DNA of 64,000 nucleotides. Source: Caprimulgus europaeus (Eukaryota; Chordata; Aves; Caprimulgiformes; Caprimulgidae). A program made the translations under genes and the position numbers. The DNA lies in NCBI GenBank assembly GCA_907165065.1, contig OU015528.1, positions 21,962,015 to 22,026,014 on the forward strand. Direction: 5' to 3'. Under the pieces are notes generated by a model. The model was not told the origin of the DNA. It saw only the letters and a program-made list of their open reading frames with translations, and did not search any database. Below are positions 1-15,300 of this stretch, piece after piece (position 1 is the first letter of the stretch; every line of letters starts with the position of its first letter).

Positions 1-39
1 GCTGGCTCTGCCTGCTGCTGGCTCTGCCTGCTGCTGGCT
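1..39. repeat. 16-bp tandem repeat, cut by the window start
   Basis: Two and a half copies of GCTGGCTCTGCCTGCT. The left end is outside the window. Confidence 0.85.
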
Positions 40-3000
40 TGTGAACCATACATTGGGTAGGAGAACTGAGCCGTTCTTCCTTTTTCTGTCCTTCTTGTGG
101 TCCCTGACCACATCATTCCCACCATCATTCTTCTTAAATACATAAACGAATCTGGTTTGGTTTGGGGTTTTTTTGGTTTATTTTTGTTGTTTGGTTTTTT
201 TTTTCCCCTAATATCTATATGTATTTTTCAGTTATTAGATAAATAGGGCTTCTCCAGTGAACTGTGGTTAAGGTCTTCTACTGGCTCACAGGCTGAGTTT
301 TTCCCATGGGGATGTTTAAATTAGATGAAATGAGACGATGACATTAGGTGAACAGCTGGTTTTTTCTGCCTGGTTTCAGCTCCATCCTGGCTACAGCGGT
401 AAGCGCTCAGCTCCGCGCTGTGGCTGTGTTCCTGCTCTTTGAGTCCCTGGCTCATGCTTGCCAGCTGAGTCAAGGTGTAGAAATGGTCAATGAAGGCTGC
501 CAGCTGGACTAGTGGGAAAAACACGGGCTTGAGTTTTACAACAAATGGCAAAGAAGTTGAGCTCACGTGGCCTATTTTATTTCTTGTAATTGAATAAAAG
601 TTTTCACTGTAGTCTCAACTGTTGCACTTTCCTTTTCTATGCTTATTCATCAGGGTTTGAGTCTCTGTTGTTCTGAAACAGAAATGACTTGGGCAAGCAC
701 ATGGTGAGATTGGGGAAAGTCTTCCTGCATCAAAAATCAAATACTAACTTGAAGGTGAAGGGAAAGACAAAAAACTATTACTGGGATTCCTGCACTGCAG
801 TGCCCTTTCCTGGCAGAATATTTTCTTCCACTGTCCATATTGCCTCTGTTTGATCAGCACCTCCTTCTGCTCTTCCCCACACAGTATGCAGGGATGGGGA
901 CCTGATTGTATGCCTCAGGCTGTCTGTCCACAGTTTTCTACCCATTTAGAGGTTATTGAAATAAAGCACATAAAGAACAAAGTTCTTCAGAGCTGCAGAA
1001 GACTGTCAGTATCATTCTTCTGCTGGGTAGGATTTCTGTGAAGCACTTGTGGCAAGTCTCACTCCTCAGAATATGCTTCATAACAGGGTGAAGGCTCCTG
1101 CATTTCACATATAATCCATCTCCAATGATTTATCTTTCTCCTCTGCAAAGAAAACATGCACTTTCAGACAGGCCTGTATGAATCTTATCTTGTATAACAT
1201 CAGCAAATAAGCCCATGGCTTTTTCTGCTAAAACACTGAAGTCTTTATCCCTTATGCTGAAGAGCTGGTAAATTCATATTTTTTCCAGACTCACATCCTG
1301 TTATTTGGGGGCAGTTACACACACACATACCAGTGGCTTACACGAATGAAACAAAATTATTGAAACATGATTCTTGTTCTTTAGGAACTCTAGATTATTT
1401 CCCTGATTTTGGTACATGAACATGGTTTATAATGAGCAGAGACTGTGTACTGGTAACAGAATTTATGAACTGTACATTCGTCTTCAAGACTGACATGATG
1501 CTGTTAAAACTGGACACACTATGCAGCCAAAAGATGTTCCTTTACCTTGCAGAGCATAAATTACAAGTAGATGGTCTTCTCATTTGCTTATACAATGTTT
1601 TACACACGCAGAATTTGGACCAATAAGTTATATTGCTCCAAAGTTGACACAAGTACTTAGAGATCTTCCTGGGTTATTACCTTTGGAAAGTCAGTTACTT
1701 CCCAATGGCAATCCAGTTTGGCTTCAAAGAATGTATGAACAATCCTGTCATCCTGAAGTCAGTAGGAACAAGAGGGGCCACTTTTCTCTTTTACACAGAG
1801 CAGCTAAAAGAAGCCTCTTCTGGCCTTTTCCTCCAAGCCACACTCTCATCACTTGTCTGCCTTTCTGATCCTAACTAGTTCTACTGTATTGATATGGCTT
1901 TTGAACATTCGTGGCTCCAGCAGCTGATGCCAATGTTTGGCCAGTGGAAACATAACAAAGCCTCTTCCCTCAGCAGTAGTTTGTGTTTGGTGTAAGTTTG
2001 TTTTCATTCTGAAAGGTGCTTCTCAGAGTGAAAAGCGGAAATATGCTCGGGATCTGATCAATATAGTCAGATAGTACAACAAAAATATTGTTGGATAAGT
2101 AAAGCAGCTCTTTTTTCCATGCTGTTATAATCTGTAGGTGGACACTTAGGCTTGAAAATTATACTAGGGATCAAATCTGCAGGAAAACAATATCAAGAAG
2201 AAAAGTTATTTGGCAGGAATCAGCTCAATAATAAATAGCAATAACAACTGTAATACATAACATTATCTTATTCTATTAGTAATTGTCATTATCATCATAA
2301 TATTCAAAGTTGGCTTTAATTAGCTGCCATTTATCCTCTTCTCTTGCGTATTGCTTAAAGCAAACTGGTGGTACTTCATGTCTGCTTTTGACATTCTTTC
2401 TGTTTGCCTTATGATTTCCTTTTTCTTTCTGTGCCACTGCTTTCTCCCTGCACTAGGTCCTAATGAAACTTAATTAATAATCATTCTTTTTTCCTGCCAT
2501 AGAATACAACAGTATTGGACTTGGAAATTTCAACTCATAAACCCCTGCTGGTGGTTTTTTTGTTTGGTTGGTTTTTTGGGGTGGGTTTTTTTTTTTTTTT
2601 TCAGTGTTGTCAGTTCTCTCCTTTGCTTTTTCAGCATTAGGTCTTTGGTGGTGTCCTTTCAAATGAACCTGAGATGTGTTTCCCGTTTTCCTGTTTTCTC
2701 ATGTGTAGACTTTCCTTTGAATTCTTTGTATTCTTTTCCACTGGCTTTATCTACATCTACAGCTCTATTCTTACTCCAAATGCACTTCAACTCTCATCCT
2801 ACTACTGTTATGGTACAAAAAAATTAAGCACATATGATGGTTGCATAAATCAGTAGCTTGATTCAGTTTGGCATCATGTTGATCTCTAGGTTCTTCACCA
2901 CATTTGTAAAAACCTGTTTTTCTGACAAAACATTCTCTGTAGTTGATTTTTTTAAGAACACCTTAAGAACACAAGGCTTTTCCCTCCTGCCAAAGCCTGC

Positions 3001-6000
3001 AGCTAAGATGTGACAATTCTTTATTTTGTTACCTTTCTATTCAGAAATCTAATGTTACCCTGTTTCCACTTCATTTACTCAAGCCATGAATCTGATATGC
3101 CACACTGTATTTTTCCCTTTCTATCCTATTTTTGTTTGCCAAGCATCCCAAAAGAACCAGTTTGTCTTGACAAACTGCTCAAAGGCAAGTGAGGAAAGAA
3201 AACACCAAAAGTAAGAAACTTCAAGGCTTTATGCTGGCTTTATCCTTCTCCTAAGTGAGGCCAGACTGTAGGGACAACTGGTAACTTAGTGGGAGATAAT
3301 CACACAACACTAAGACAGCACTTTACTCTCCGACTGAGGCTGTTACATCCACAATTGCAGTACAGTTGCTGCCTCCCTGCACCTTGCCCTCTCTCAAAGA
3401 GCATGTCTTGAAGGTAGTTCTCAAAGTCTCTACACCAGCACTGCATAAAGCTTGAAGAAAATAAAAGCTTGTCACCTTTACAACCTCTCTTGGCTTGGAG
3501 AAAACCATGCACCATCAAGCAATCATTTCACTGCTAGCAGTAGATTTTATACTTTTACCACTTCTGTTGTGAATGTTACTCCAAACTCACCTCTCTGATC
3601 AATAAGTTTTATTAAGGTTTCTGGGGCCTTGCTACATCACATACACAGAGATGTAATTTACAGGTCTGCAGAAAGAAGACTGTATTATAGCTAAGTTTTT
3701 GTTTGTCAGAATTATAGTTTTTTTAATTTTTTTTTTTCTTTTATATCTGTTGTAGTGACCTTCTTCAGCTTGCTGGAAAGAAACCATTAGGTTGCTTGTA
3801 CTAACCTTTAGGCTGCTTGTCTTTGGGCATCATAAACTGAGCTGCCTCTTCAGCTTTCCTTGATCCATAGCGCCTTCCTGCTCTTTTCATTTAGACACTG
3901 GTTGCATGCATTGCTTTGTGTTTGCTTCTTCTTGGTGGAAGCTGGAGGCTTCTCAACTACAGAAACCCAGTATTAATAAGGTGCCAAATTCACACATATG
4001 GCTTGAAGCCCTCCAGCCTTGTGTGTTATTTGGGTTTACAGTGCACCTCTTTAGAGGCTTATGATAGCTTAAACAAATAGTGGCCTAAAAATTTCTAAAA
4101 CCTATACTTCATTCCTTACTCTGGATAACATAAAAATATGTCACCATTCACACAAAGTTGCAAGACTGGACATGACCTTCTCTGTTACTGGCATTTCAGG
4201 TTCTGTCTCTTCACACTCCTAGGTCTTTTCTAAGTTCAAGTCAGACTCCTCTAAGTGTCTGTCATCTTTCCTCTGCAAACTTATCCTTCTGCCAGGCCCG
4301 GGGTCTCTCCAGCTCTCCCAGACCTGTCTCCATTGTCTGAGTTCGGGGCACAGCCCCACCCCTTCAAAGGCTCACAACCTTGTCACGCTCCAGCCTGCTC
4401 GGTCAACAGGGTCGCCTGAGCAGCCCGAGCACACGTGTGTGTCCAGACATTTACTGTGGGAGAGGGGGATGGGGTCGAAACAATTTTGATATTTCCAAAG
4501 AGACACAGAAAAATAGAGCCCAAGAGGTTGAAATCTAGAAAGAAAGAAGAACAAAATAATGGAAATTAGAAGAAGATTTCAGTTATTTCTCTTCAGGTCA
4601 GCTCCTCAGCAGTAAACCCATGGTTTATTTCCCATGCCATAAGGCTCTATATACAGAAATTTGCAATTAATTTAACTAGCATAATTTTTATTTCAGCCAG
4701 TGAATCACCTTTATCTTCCCACTTACTTTTATGGCTCCCTTCACCATTGTATATGTAAATCTCTCAAATAATTATAGGTTTGTCTTCACAACACTTCTGC
4801 AAGGTAGAAAATTAATATGAACTTATTGTAACTGGAAAATTGATGTGCAGAAAAATTAGCTACTTGCTCAAGGTCAGGTAAGGAGTTTCAAGTAGAGACT
4901 CAGTCCCAGTTCACTGGATTTCTTCCCCCATTTGTACAGGTTTTTTATATATATGCTTTTGTGCTTTTGAGAGTTTTATAACTGTGAAATGACTGATTAA
5001 AAGCATTTCATTCATTTATTTAAAAAAAAAAAAAAGTACATTTAGTACTGCTGACAGACATTGAATTTGGATTCTCGGCATATGAGTCACAAATTACATG
5101 TATTATTCAGAGGTTTCATAGACAGTGATATGACTGCAGTTTATAACCCTATTCTCCCAAGGGAGACATATACTAATTTATTCTGATGAAATCACTAGAA
5201 AAAAAAAAAAGAGTAGATATTTATATCCAAACTAATGTTGGGAAGACAGGTGGTTTTGGTATCTGAACTTCCACTGTCTTTTTGTGACTCTACAAGCCAA
5301 ATATCTTCCTGTGCTTCTCTGCGTATTTCTTTATATTTCATTACATATCCAGTTGTCATTGTTGTTACAAGAGTTGAATGTGAAAGGTTGCAATTCTAAT
5401 AAAAAAGTGGAATGGCCTACTTTGTAACTCTGTGGTTTTCCATTTCACTACAGAACAAAACATTAAAAAATATAAAGTGGTTTTAATATGGAGTTTCTGA
5501 GTTCTCTAGAAATGTGACTCAAGACAAACTTAGCAAATATATGGATCTGTGCAAATATATTTTTTGTTCAAAGGGTGGATTACAAAATTTAATTTAAAAA
5601 ACCCACTATCCTTAACATATTCATTCTTTAAATGGTAATGAAAAATAAAATTAATTTAAAACATTTGAATTAAAGTAAAAACTTTGCTTGATCACAAAAT
5701 TTAATAATTTATAGCATTTTAAATAAAAGAAAATAAAATTCAATTAAAAATAGGGTCCTGTTTTCCAGTTTAGCGCTGGTAGCCTTACTCTCCAAAGTTT
5801 ACAGCATTCAATTACAGTGCAGTAGGGAACACAGAAGTACCTTCTCCAACCAGTTCTAAGTAGCAATTGTAACTGTTTCAGGCCAAATCAGATCAAAGTT
5901 GTTCTGCTTTTTAGAACTATGTAGGGTCCGAAAAGGTCTGCAGGTATTCACATTGTTCTCTGTTCATGATCAAGTGTTTGAGTACAGTGTCATTCTCTTT

Positions 6001-8749
6001 CTTTCTTTTTCTGACTGGGACATCCTCACCAAAATTATTTCTAATCACGTGACTGGAGAATTAACCTAATCTATGGTGATGTTCTAGTTTTTATTTTTAA
6101 TAAATAAACCCCAAATTTAGGGGGGCTCAGCTTCATGCTAGGTCTTGTTGCAGAGGGTCCCAAATGCAGTGAGGTACCTGCCAGGCTGACAACATAGATG
6201 CTTGTCTGTGGTTGACAACTACTTTCATCCATAGGCAGCTGTCATTTTTCCCTTGTTTCATTTTCAGTTCATTTTAGATGACTTTTCTTCTGTGTAATTT
6301 TTGAGTATTGTCTGAGGACCCTGAGCATGTTTGCCTGATGATGCAGGAGAGTTAATTCTAGAAATTAAAGATAGCATAGCTATAATAAGGGATTACAAAG
6401 ATCTTTCACATCTCTCTGAAGATAATTTCTGTTGGGTTGTGATGTGTCTGGTTGGTAAGAGCTGTACTTAAAAAAAAAGTCTAGATAAAAAAAAAGCATT
6501 AGATAGGTTTTGATGAGTTACTAAAATATGCAATTAGGAAATGAGCACATTTGGTGAAAACCTGGCCCAGCTACCATCACTAGCATTTTGTCAGTGGGTT
6601 TTGTTTGTTTGTTTGTTTGTTTGGGGTTTTTTTGTATTGTAGCACATTTTTCTTACATAATGTTCCAAATACTAAGTGAAGTGACCATTTAATTTCATCC
6701 AGTTTCCATGAGCCTCTTGGAATGTACTTTTCCCAAGAAGAGCCATATTCAGACACTAATCTTTTTATCAAAATCCCTGGCTTTCTGTGAATCAGCCTCC
6801 TCAGGTTTTCCTGTTGAAAAGCCTCCTGTTGTTGTCCAAGTGCACAGCACCAGGGCTTTGGGAGGAACCTCTGGTTACGGCATGTTCTGAAGGCAGCTCA
6901 CCCAGAGCAGGGGGAGGGAGGAGAAGAGGGTGTTTATTTCCATAGTGGCTAATTTCCCAAACAAAAACTGCAATTATTCAACTCCCACACTGAATTTTTG
7001 TTTGTGAATACAGTAAATCTGTATCAGTAGCTGTGATAGAGAGGGCCTGTGGTTCTGGAGGGCAGATGCCGGGGTGGTCCCTGCTCTTCAGCAGCACCTG
7101 TTGGACTGGGGTCTGTTGTTGAGTAACCTTTCTGCAGGACAAAGGGAGGTACATTTTAATTCTTGCTGGTATTGGTCATAGCCTTGGTGACTCATCAATC
7201 TGGCTCACAAAGTAAAAGCAGATTTGCCCTTTATAGGGTTTGGCAGTTGGCAGATGATTGTTTCCCCTCTGTGAATCAGACTTTTATTTATTTAGTGTAA
7301 TCAAGAAGGAACTGTCTGTTTTGTGACCTTCTAGGTTAGTGAAAGGGAACAAAGGACTTTTCTTTATTATTATTATTTTTTGGCATCGTGCAGTTAGCAG
7401 AACAATGCAAAACTATGATAAAGGATCATACACTGGTTGGCTGGCTGCTAGGACTGTAGCTGCATGTCAAATTATTATTACAGTTGGTCTGATGAATTAT
7501 TTTACATGAGCAGAAATAAATAGTTTATTACAAATAAAGTAGAACCCATACTCTTTAGAATCAGTCAGGAAAAATTACTCCCTTCCCAGCATAAGGCACT
7601 GGAAGTTCCTTGAATAATTTTGCTAAGCTGGACAAAAATAATAAGAGAGTTTTGTAACATGCCTGGCTATTGGACAGAGCACATCCTGCTAGATTACAGA
7701 CGTATCTCATGGAAATCACAGGAAAAAAAGTCAGATGGCAAGCATGGACTGTGGTAGGCAACTGAAGGACAGAAATCTGGATAACAGACCTAAAATACAT
7801 ACAGAGATTTCTCAATGACAGTGGAGCTGAAAGAAATTATAAAAAGTTAATACTAACTAACCAGAAATCAGTTGGTTACTGTTTCTTATCCAGATAAGGA
7901 TAAAATGCCATTTGAAAAGTTCATGCAGTTCCTAAACTTTGTATCTTGTTTAAAAAAAATGGTTTCACCAGCATGTAGCACGCTTACTCACTCCCTGGTC
8001 CTGGCACTCTGTAGGCATTTTGCTGAGACCTGTAAATGATCTGCAATATGTTCAGGGAATGCCAACAAGCATGATTCATCTCTACAGCTGCATTTGTTGC
8101 ATAGTTTTCAAAGCTGGTTATTTCTAAACGTTTTTCCCTTCTGTATTCAGATAGAGAAAAGTTTCAAATGCAGTAAAAACCTTTGGTGCTCAGTGAACCT
8201 AAGCTAAACTGAACTAGGTGGAATGAAACATCACCAATAGTGAACTAAAAAAGAGGATTTTGTTCAACTTTTTTTCAATAAATTTTGGTTAGTGTTCCCT
8301 GTTGTAAACTCTAGCAAGGTCCCGTGCCCTGGCCAGGCGGGCTGTCTGTCTGCAGTGTGCCCCTGCCATGGGGGGTCCACTGGCCTCCCTGGGCCCTCCC
8401 CGGGACTCTGAACGCGGCACCCAGGGCGGGAGGGCTTCTTGCCCTCCTCACTGCATTTCTGTGCTGCCACACTGTGAAGGTCAGAAATATGCTGGTTGAC
8501 CAAGAGCCTTGGTCGAGGAAGAATATAGTTTTTTAAGAAAAATTATAAAAAATAGTCCTTCAAGCTACACACTTCAAAAGGTATGTTGCAGAGTAATCCA
8601 TGCTTCTTTTAAATCAGCACTTTCTAGGATATTAAAAAACTTCAACTCTGAGATGGGGAAAAATCTGTGTTAGGCATGACGGCCTAATCAGTTTGGCAGG
8701 TATGGGGGCATTACAATGAAAGCTGCCATTAATTATTTCTTTATTAAGT
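40..8749. other. Intergenic, no gene seen
   Basis: AT-rich single-copy DNA with T-rich and G/T tracts (for example 165-200 and 2551-2600). Short open frames here lack homology, codon structure or splice context that I can recognise. Two small GC-richer patches stand out, at about 4285-4445 and 8318-8460. Confidence 0.6.
6597..6634. repeat. (TTTG)n simple repeat
   Basis: Six TTTG units followed by GGGGTTTTTTT. Confidence 0.85.
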
Positions 8750-9327
8750 TGTGGTGGGTTTAGCCTGGCTGGCAACCAGGAGAGAATCAGAAGGGTAAAA
8801 ATGAGAAAACTTGTGGGTTGAGACAAAAAAGAATTAATAATTAAAATATAATAATAATGATAACAGTAATAATAGAATATTCAAATTAATGGTGTGCAAT
8901 GCAATTGCTTACAACCTGCAGACTGATGCCTAGCCTGTCCCCAGCTAGTCATCCCAGAGCAGAGACAATCCTGAAACCACAATCCTGGAAGAGTGAGCCT
9001 GAGCGATCCGAAAGAATGCCCCCAGCTTACTGACCGACCCTCATCCATATACTGAACATGACATTATATGATATGGAATAGCCCATTGGCATATCCAAAT
9101 GCCAATTTGGGTTTGCTAATGACTACGCTTCCCTGCCCAGTCCTTTGCACCTGCAGACTAGCAAAACACGGGGAGGCTGAAAAGTCCTTCACCTTCCAGT
9201 GACAATTGAAAACATTAGTATGTTATCAATGTTCTTTTCATAACAAGTCCCATACTGAAGCCAAAATACAGCACTACTGCAGCTACTAAGAAGAAAATTA
9301 GCTCTATCCTAGTGAAACCAGAATACA
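8750..9327 (-). mobile_element. ERVL-type solo LTR
   Basis: Read on the minus strand it begins TGTATTCTGGTTTCACTAGG, has TCAGTATATGGATGAG as a TATA-like box and ends GGCTAAACCCACCACA. This is the same LTR type as at 44650, opposite in orientation. No clear 5-bp target duplication is seen at these borders, so it is old or its edges have eroded. It lies in the intergenic region downstream of TES. Confidence 0.75.
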
Positions 9328-12300
9328 ACCAGATCTTACTTAGACTAAATTACCAAATTGAGAGTGTTTTCCAGCAAAGAGTGTGTTTTGCTTAGCACTG
9401 TATAGTCAGTGCACATCAAATGATCAAGGCATACTGCAGATTATTCTTCACTGGGATCTATAAGGACAAGATGTACAATCATCTATGGGGAATAGTTTCA
9501 GTGGAAGGTGAGTTAGCGATCTCTTGAGGTCTCTTTCATCCTTATATTTTTATCTGTTAAAGGAAAGATAAAATTATGGAAAACTTGTCAGTGGGTCTGA
9601 GTTCAGAGATACGTAATTTGATCTGAAAGAAGATTGATTCTTTTGAAGCCAGTGGGAGATCTCTGAATAGGGCACAATTCATGCTCAAAGCCAAAGTGGT
9701 TTTGGACTTAAAAGAAGACTTAAAGAAGTGCTTATCTTGAAGAATGTACTTAAAGCACGTTCCCAAATTCTTTACTCTGACCCTGATAATACAGTGACAC
9801 ACCACTGTGATCAAAATTCTTGCGTGGCTTCACCTGAACACTTGCAAAGCAGTTGTTACTGAATTTCATAGTGTGGGCCATGAGACAACCTCTTGCTGGT
9901 CAAGAATACAACTAGACTGAGGAGAAAATTACTTGTGAGATACACAAGTGCACTTTGTTCTTCCATTTTCTTTTCCTCAGAAGCATAACGCTTCTGAGAC
10001 CAGCAGCTGTCAACAATGTAAGAGTAAAAATAATACGTAGTATTGCCGGTTGTGATAGGCACTGTGTAAAGATACAACGATTGAAGTCAGTAATATTAAT
10101 GGTTTTATTATGGCTTTCAAGATTTCTGATGTTCTTCAAGCCTTTTTTCCAATTTTCTTGTGCCCTGTGAGAGTCTTATCTACTGATTAATTAAAAAAAA
10201 TCTAATTCACATAACTGTGCAGGAAAACCTTAGGAGTTCAGCACCAGACACAGAATAGAAAGAAGACAGATTTTTTTTTTCTTTTTCATTTCTTAAGGGT
10301 CACAATTTTAAAGTCAACCTCAAAGTTTATTTGTTCTTGCTCTGGATTTGTGGGCTACCAATACTAACAAAAAAGCAGATCCTCTGCCAGACAAACCATC
10401 CTGTCTACACATAGAAGATAAGAAAAGGGTGGGGGAAGTTAACTATTGTTTAGAACGTGGAAATTAAGCATAAAGAGATTAAACTGCCAGTACTTTCAAC
10501 ACTCGGTTATGCAGATAAGGTCAGTGCCCAAGCGAGTGCAGAGGAAGCCTGTGGGAGAACTGGGACATGACCCTGGCTGCTCCTCGGGAAGGAAGACACG
10601 TGGCATCAGGTGTGAATGAAGCAGCATTCACCAGTGAAAAAGCTGAAGCAGCTGCAAAGCTTAGTACTTTCTTAATGAGAGTCACTGTTAAAAATCTCAA
10701 TGAGCTGCCATGCTTGTCCATATTCTTGTCTCCAGGTTAAGGGAGGTAGGTGTGAAACAAAGCAGAGCACAATTATTGTTCTTCATAAAATAGTTCATCT
10801 TGGGAACTGCTACCCACAAGATGCTGTGAATGCTAAAACTTTACACAGCATTATGGGGAAGCTGGAAAAGCCCAGGGGTATGAAATCAGTTAATATGAAC
10901 AAATAAAAACAAAACAAAATGAAATTGAACCCAACAATCCTCCCATATTGATCTCAGGACAATTCATTTAACTTTATCTGAAAATGACACACAAGTAAGA
11001 GTGTATTTCAGTGAACTAGCTTCTGTTTTCCTTGTTCTCACACTCTTCCTTAGACATTGACTTGTGGTAGCTTCTGGAGACAGGATATTTGGTCTAAACT
11101 GTTTTTTGCTGTGACCTACTACAACTGCCCCAAGGCTATAATGTTATGAGGGACACTTTTTTACAGCAGCTGAAGATCTAATGCATCAGCTGTTGGAAGT
11201 TCTCTTAGATGTTACATATTTTTTGTGGCTACCAAGTAATTCCCAGAGACATCTTTTCCCAGCATCTCTTGGCCCTACAGATAAAGCAATTCTGCATGGT
11301 TCGAGCCACTTTAGACTGCCTGTGAGTCACTTGGTGGGATTGCAGTTTATGCAAGGAGTCAAATACCTCATTAGCAGGGGTAGGCTGCACCAAACTGGAA
11401 TTTTTTTTCTCCTCAGTATACCCTTGATAGTTCTAAAATCTAAGAAATAGGTTTCTACAAATAAACAACATCTGTGTGTTATCAGTATTATCCATCTTCA
11501 GGATGGAACACATTCATCTGGGTAGAGCCCGAAAGCCCTCCCAGGAATATTGTAAATCCATTTCCTAAGTAAAGCAAATAGGTAGTTATGCCCCAGCCCT
11601 ACATCCCACACTGACTCCTGCATTCACAAGGAACCCCATCGACCTTTTTGGGTCCATACAGGCTAACCATACTGCAGAGGGTGCATTACCTTTTATAATT
11701 AGTACAGTATGTTTTTTTGATGGTTATACTTCATTTTTATCACTTCTTCCCAAAGAGAAAATTAAATTTAAATGGACATCCAGGAATTAATTAAAATGTA
11801 CAAAAGGTCTTAAATGAAAAAGTGTTAATTATCCATGAAAGTTCAAACCAAATATCTAAATTATCAGATGAGAAACACATCTCTTGAAAACAGAGGCACA
11901 GAAGTAGATTTCTTTCAAACAATACTTTTCTCTGTGATTAAAATAATGACCTGGAGCTGATGTAAATAGTTTGGAAGCAAAATAAACCACACTGCAATCA
12001 TATATTAAAAAGAAATATGTGTGACTCTCAATGATTTGTAGAAATATGGTCCAAATTTGTGGAAAAAAAAAATCATCACAATTTTACCACAAATGAAAAC
12101 TTCATTTTAAACATTGCCATATTTAGGGAAAATATCAGAAAAAAAAGGTAGGTGGCACTTCACTTTTCCGTCTTGATTCAACAGAGGGAAGTCTACGATT
12201 AAAAAAAAAGTTAGAGGATGCAAATCAGTTGTTTTTCTGAAGCCTTTTTACTCAAGACTGACTTTTGGATTCACACAATTTAACCAAACTTTGGCTCAAA

Positions 12301-15300
12301 CTTACACTGTAATATAATTAGTTGCCAGCTAAAAAACAGACATGTAGTAAATGGGAAATTCTTACCTTTCCCCCCCCCAAATCCACTGATGAAAGACTTA
12401 GTAGTTCTTCAGGTTCCCATTTCTAATTCCTCTTGCCTTCTTGAAGCAAGATGTTACTGGTTTTCAATGAACTGGTAGTGACTCCTGCAAGCACACTCCT
12501 AGGCTGTTGCAAATGCAAAGTAAAATGGGCTTATACAAAGTCACCCATGAAGATTGGTTGAGCTGCCTGTGTTGACTGGGTGTCTGCAACAGGCTAGGAC
12601 CATGCGCAGAACCAGTCACTGCGGTGTGACTGACAGGCAATTAAGATGTGCTGACTTCTGCTTGTGAGAACATAACATTAAACTGCCTTAGCCACTACTT
12701 CACCACATTAAAGAAAATATATTGTCTCCAGGATGTGATAAATGTATTTTATTGATACTACATGTAGATTTAAAATGTAGCCATGTACCAAGTGCAGTTT
12801 TACTTCTTCTATCCATGTTTTACTTATCCTAGTTTCTTATGATTAGGCTTTCTGTGTCTTCCTTCCAGTACAACGTGTACTTCCAGAGAAAAATACATTA
12901 GATATTATATTTTTTTTTTAGGATTTTTATTAGCATTCCGAGTATCTCAGGACCACACAAGCAGGTCTTTGGCAAATGTCAAATACAGAGTTTTTCACAA
13001 TGCTGGGTGGCTGCCTTTTTGAGAATCTTTAGCTTTAGTTATGACCAACTGGTTGTGAAAACATTTTAATATGTAAAAACTGAAGTGCTGTGCTCTTCGC
13101 TCTCAACAAGTTATTAATTCATTTTTAGCAGAAACTCCACATCTGGATAAGAGCTCCACTCCTAACATGCAGCCACCTCTCCCTGCCTGAATTATTTCCA
13201 TCAGAGGACTAGATATAAATTTACCTTATTTTTTAGCAGTGTGGCTGTGACAGCAATCTGCAGATTCAGTAACAGATAGGAAGAAAAGAAACTATTCCTC
13301 TCTGACAATTCCATGGCCAAGTAGTTTTACCTCTTGTGTATTATTAAAAAAAAAAAGTATAGGAGGCTGATAATATTTATTTTCTCTTTCTGCTTTCATG
13401 TGATAACAGAGGGATTCAGATATTAACTATGGATTTAAATTATATCAACATTTTGAGCTCAAAGGTTTAATGCTTTAAATACGATCTGTAAAAGATATGG
13501 ATTAAATGTAAAATCAGTACAAATTCTGCAGAAATGAATAGACAATTGACTTGAATTACTTTGACTTTCTTAAAGTTAGATATCTAGTCTAAGCTTAAGA
13601 GCTACCATCAAGAGAAAGTGAGAAGGAGAGGAACATGTGGGTAGAATTCAGTTCATTCAGAAATAAATGTCTAAACTGGAATCACCCTTGGGAGATGCTT
13701 ACCTCTCACTAGTAACAGGCTGAACTTTGATTATTAGCTTTGGTTTGGCACCTTACTTTTAAATGGTTAAAATTAGGTGACATGAACCTTAACTTGCCAT
13801 TATCTATTTCCACCCAAGACAGCAAAGCATTTAATAGCAAGCTGATACTTAAATGTAAGACAAGTGCCATAAATCTTTCTAAGTGTTTTGCTGGAACTGG
13901 CCCAGAGTGCTCCTCAGTTTGTAGGATCAAACACTGTATCTTTAATGGTGTTTAGCACTTGAAATTCCTATCATTATCATTGCTCTAATGTGCAGTTACA
14001 GCTTCAAAATGTGAAGGCCAGACTTGGAAGGATTTGTTTATCACTTGTCTGTGCTGCTGTCTTATCTGAGGGAAGTGAAGGTGTAGAAAAAGAGCTGGCA
14101 CACCTCACATCTGGCTGAACACTGAGCATCTGAAAGTTATTTTCCTTGGGGATCTTCTTAAAAAGGCAGGAATGTTTAGAGCACAGACACTGAAATGGGA
14201 ATAGATTTCACATAGAATTATTAAATTTACTTAATGATCTACTAAGCTTACTTTAGGTACCTACTCTAGGTGCAATTCAGGACATACACATTTAGGAATC
14301 CAGATTTCCTTTACAGTCCATGGGAAGAGGCACTCAGAGGGCCAGTGGGACCATCAGAGTTAGCTGCCCGTAACCTCCAGTGTTACCCATTTTGCTATTT
14401 AATTGCAACATTAATGTCTGGTTGTTTCCTGGCAAGGTATAAAGTACACATGGAAAAATAAGATATTGCTAGAACACAGAGCACCTTTTTGAGCCCATTT
14501 AACTCCCCTGTAAATTGGCAAGCAAACCTTGCTTTCACTGAAGTCTTGTCTCTAAGCAGCATAAAAGTGTTTTTCACACAGTATTTACCATATTTTGCAG
14601 TACTATTTTACAGCAATATAGATAAGTGGCCTGCATAAACTATGCTGAAGTTTGAGATGCTAAACTCTATTTATGTACATTTCACAAAGATAAAATAGAA
14701 GTGACTTAACAATGTTATGCCTTGGCTTTGAATGTGGTGAGTATAGCACGTTACCATCCTGCCAAAACAAACATATTGAATTTGTGACAAATTTCCAGAA
14801 AAATAGATTTTTGACTCACTTAGCCACCCAGTTTACTTTCCAAAATGACCTGAAAGAGTAAAATACCGCTCTCGCCTGCATTACTGTTGTTTTAGGCTAA
14901 GGAGAGGATTGGCTTAAGCAGCTCTGCTCCGACTTTCATTATACTGTTTGACTTATTACAAATTTAGTCAAAACAAAGCAAAGAAAACATTTCAGATTTT
15001 GAAAACTATTATGTACTGACTTATTTACAGCTTATATAAAACAGGACTTTGCATTTGCTTCTCCCACTCCAGTTGCCACAATAGGTGTTTGGCAGTGCTG
15101 CTCATCCAAGATGACTCATATTTTTTTGTGAGGTTCCACTACAAATAGCTTCAGTCTCAGGAAAGCCTTGTCTGATAGTGGCCTATATCTTTACTCTCCC
15201 ACACATGGTGGAAAGTGAAATATTTGCTTAAGTTGGCAAATGCTGACTGGCCACTGTGCTAGACAACTACACCAGCAAAAAAGAAATGTCGTGTGGGATG

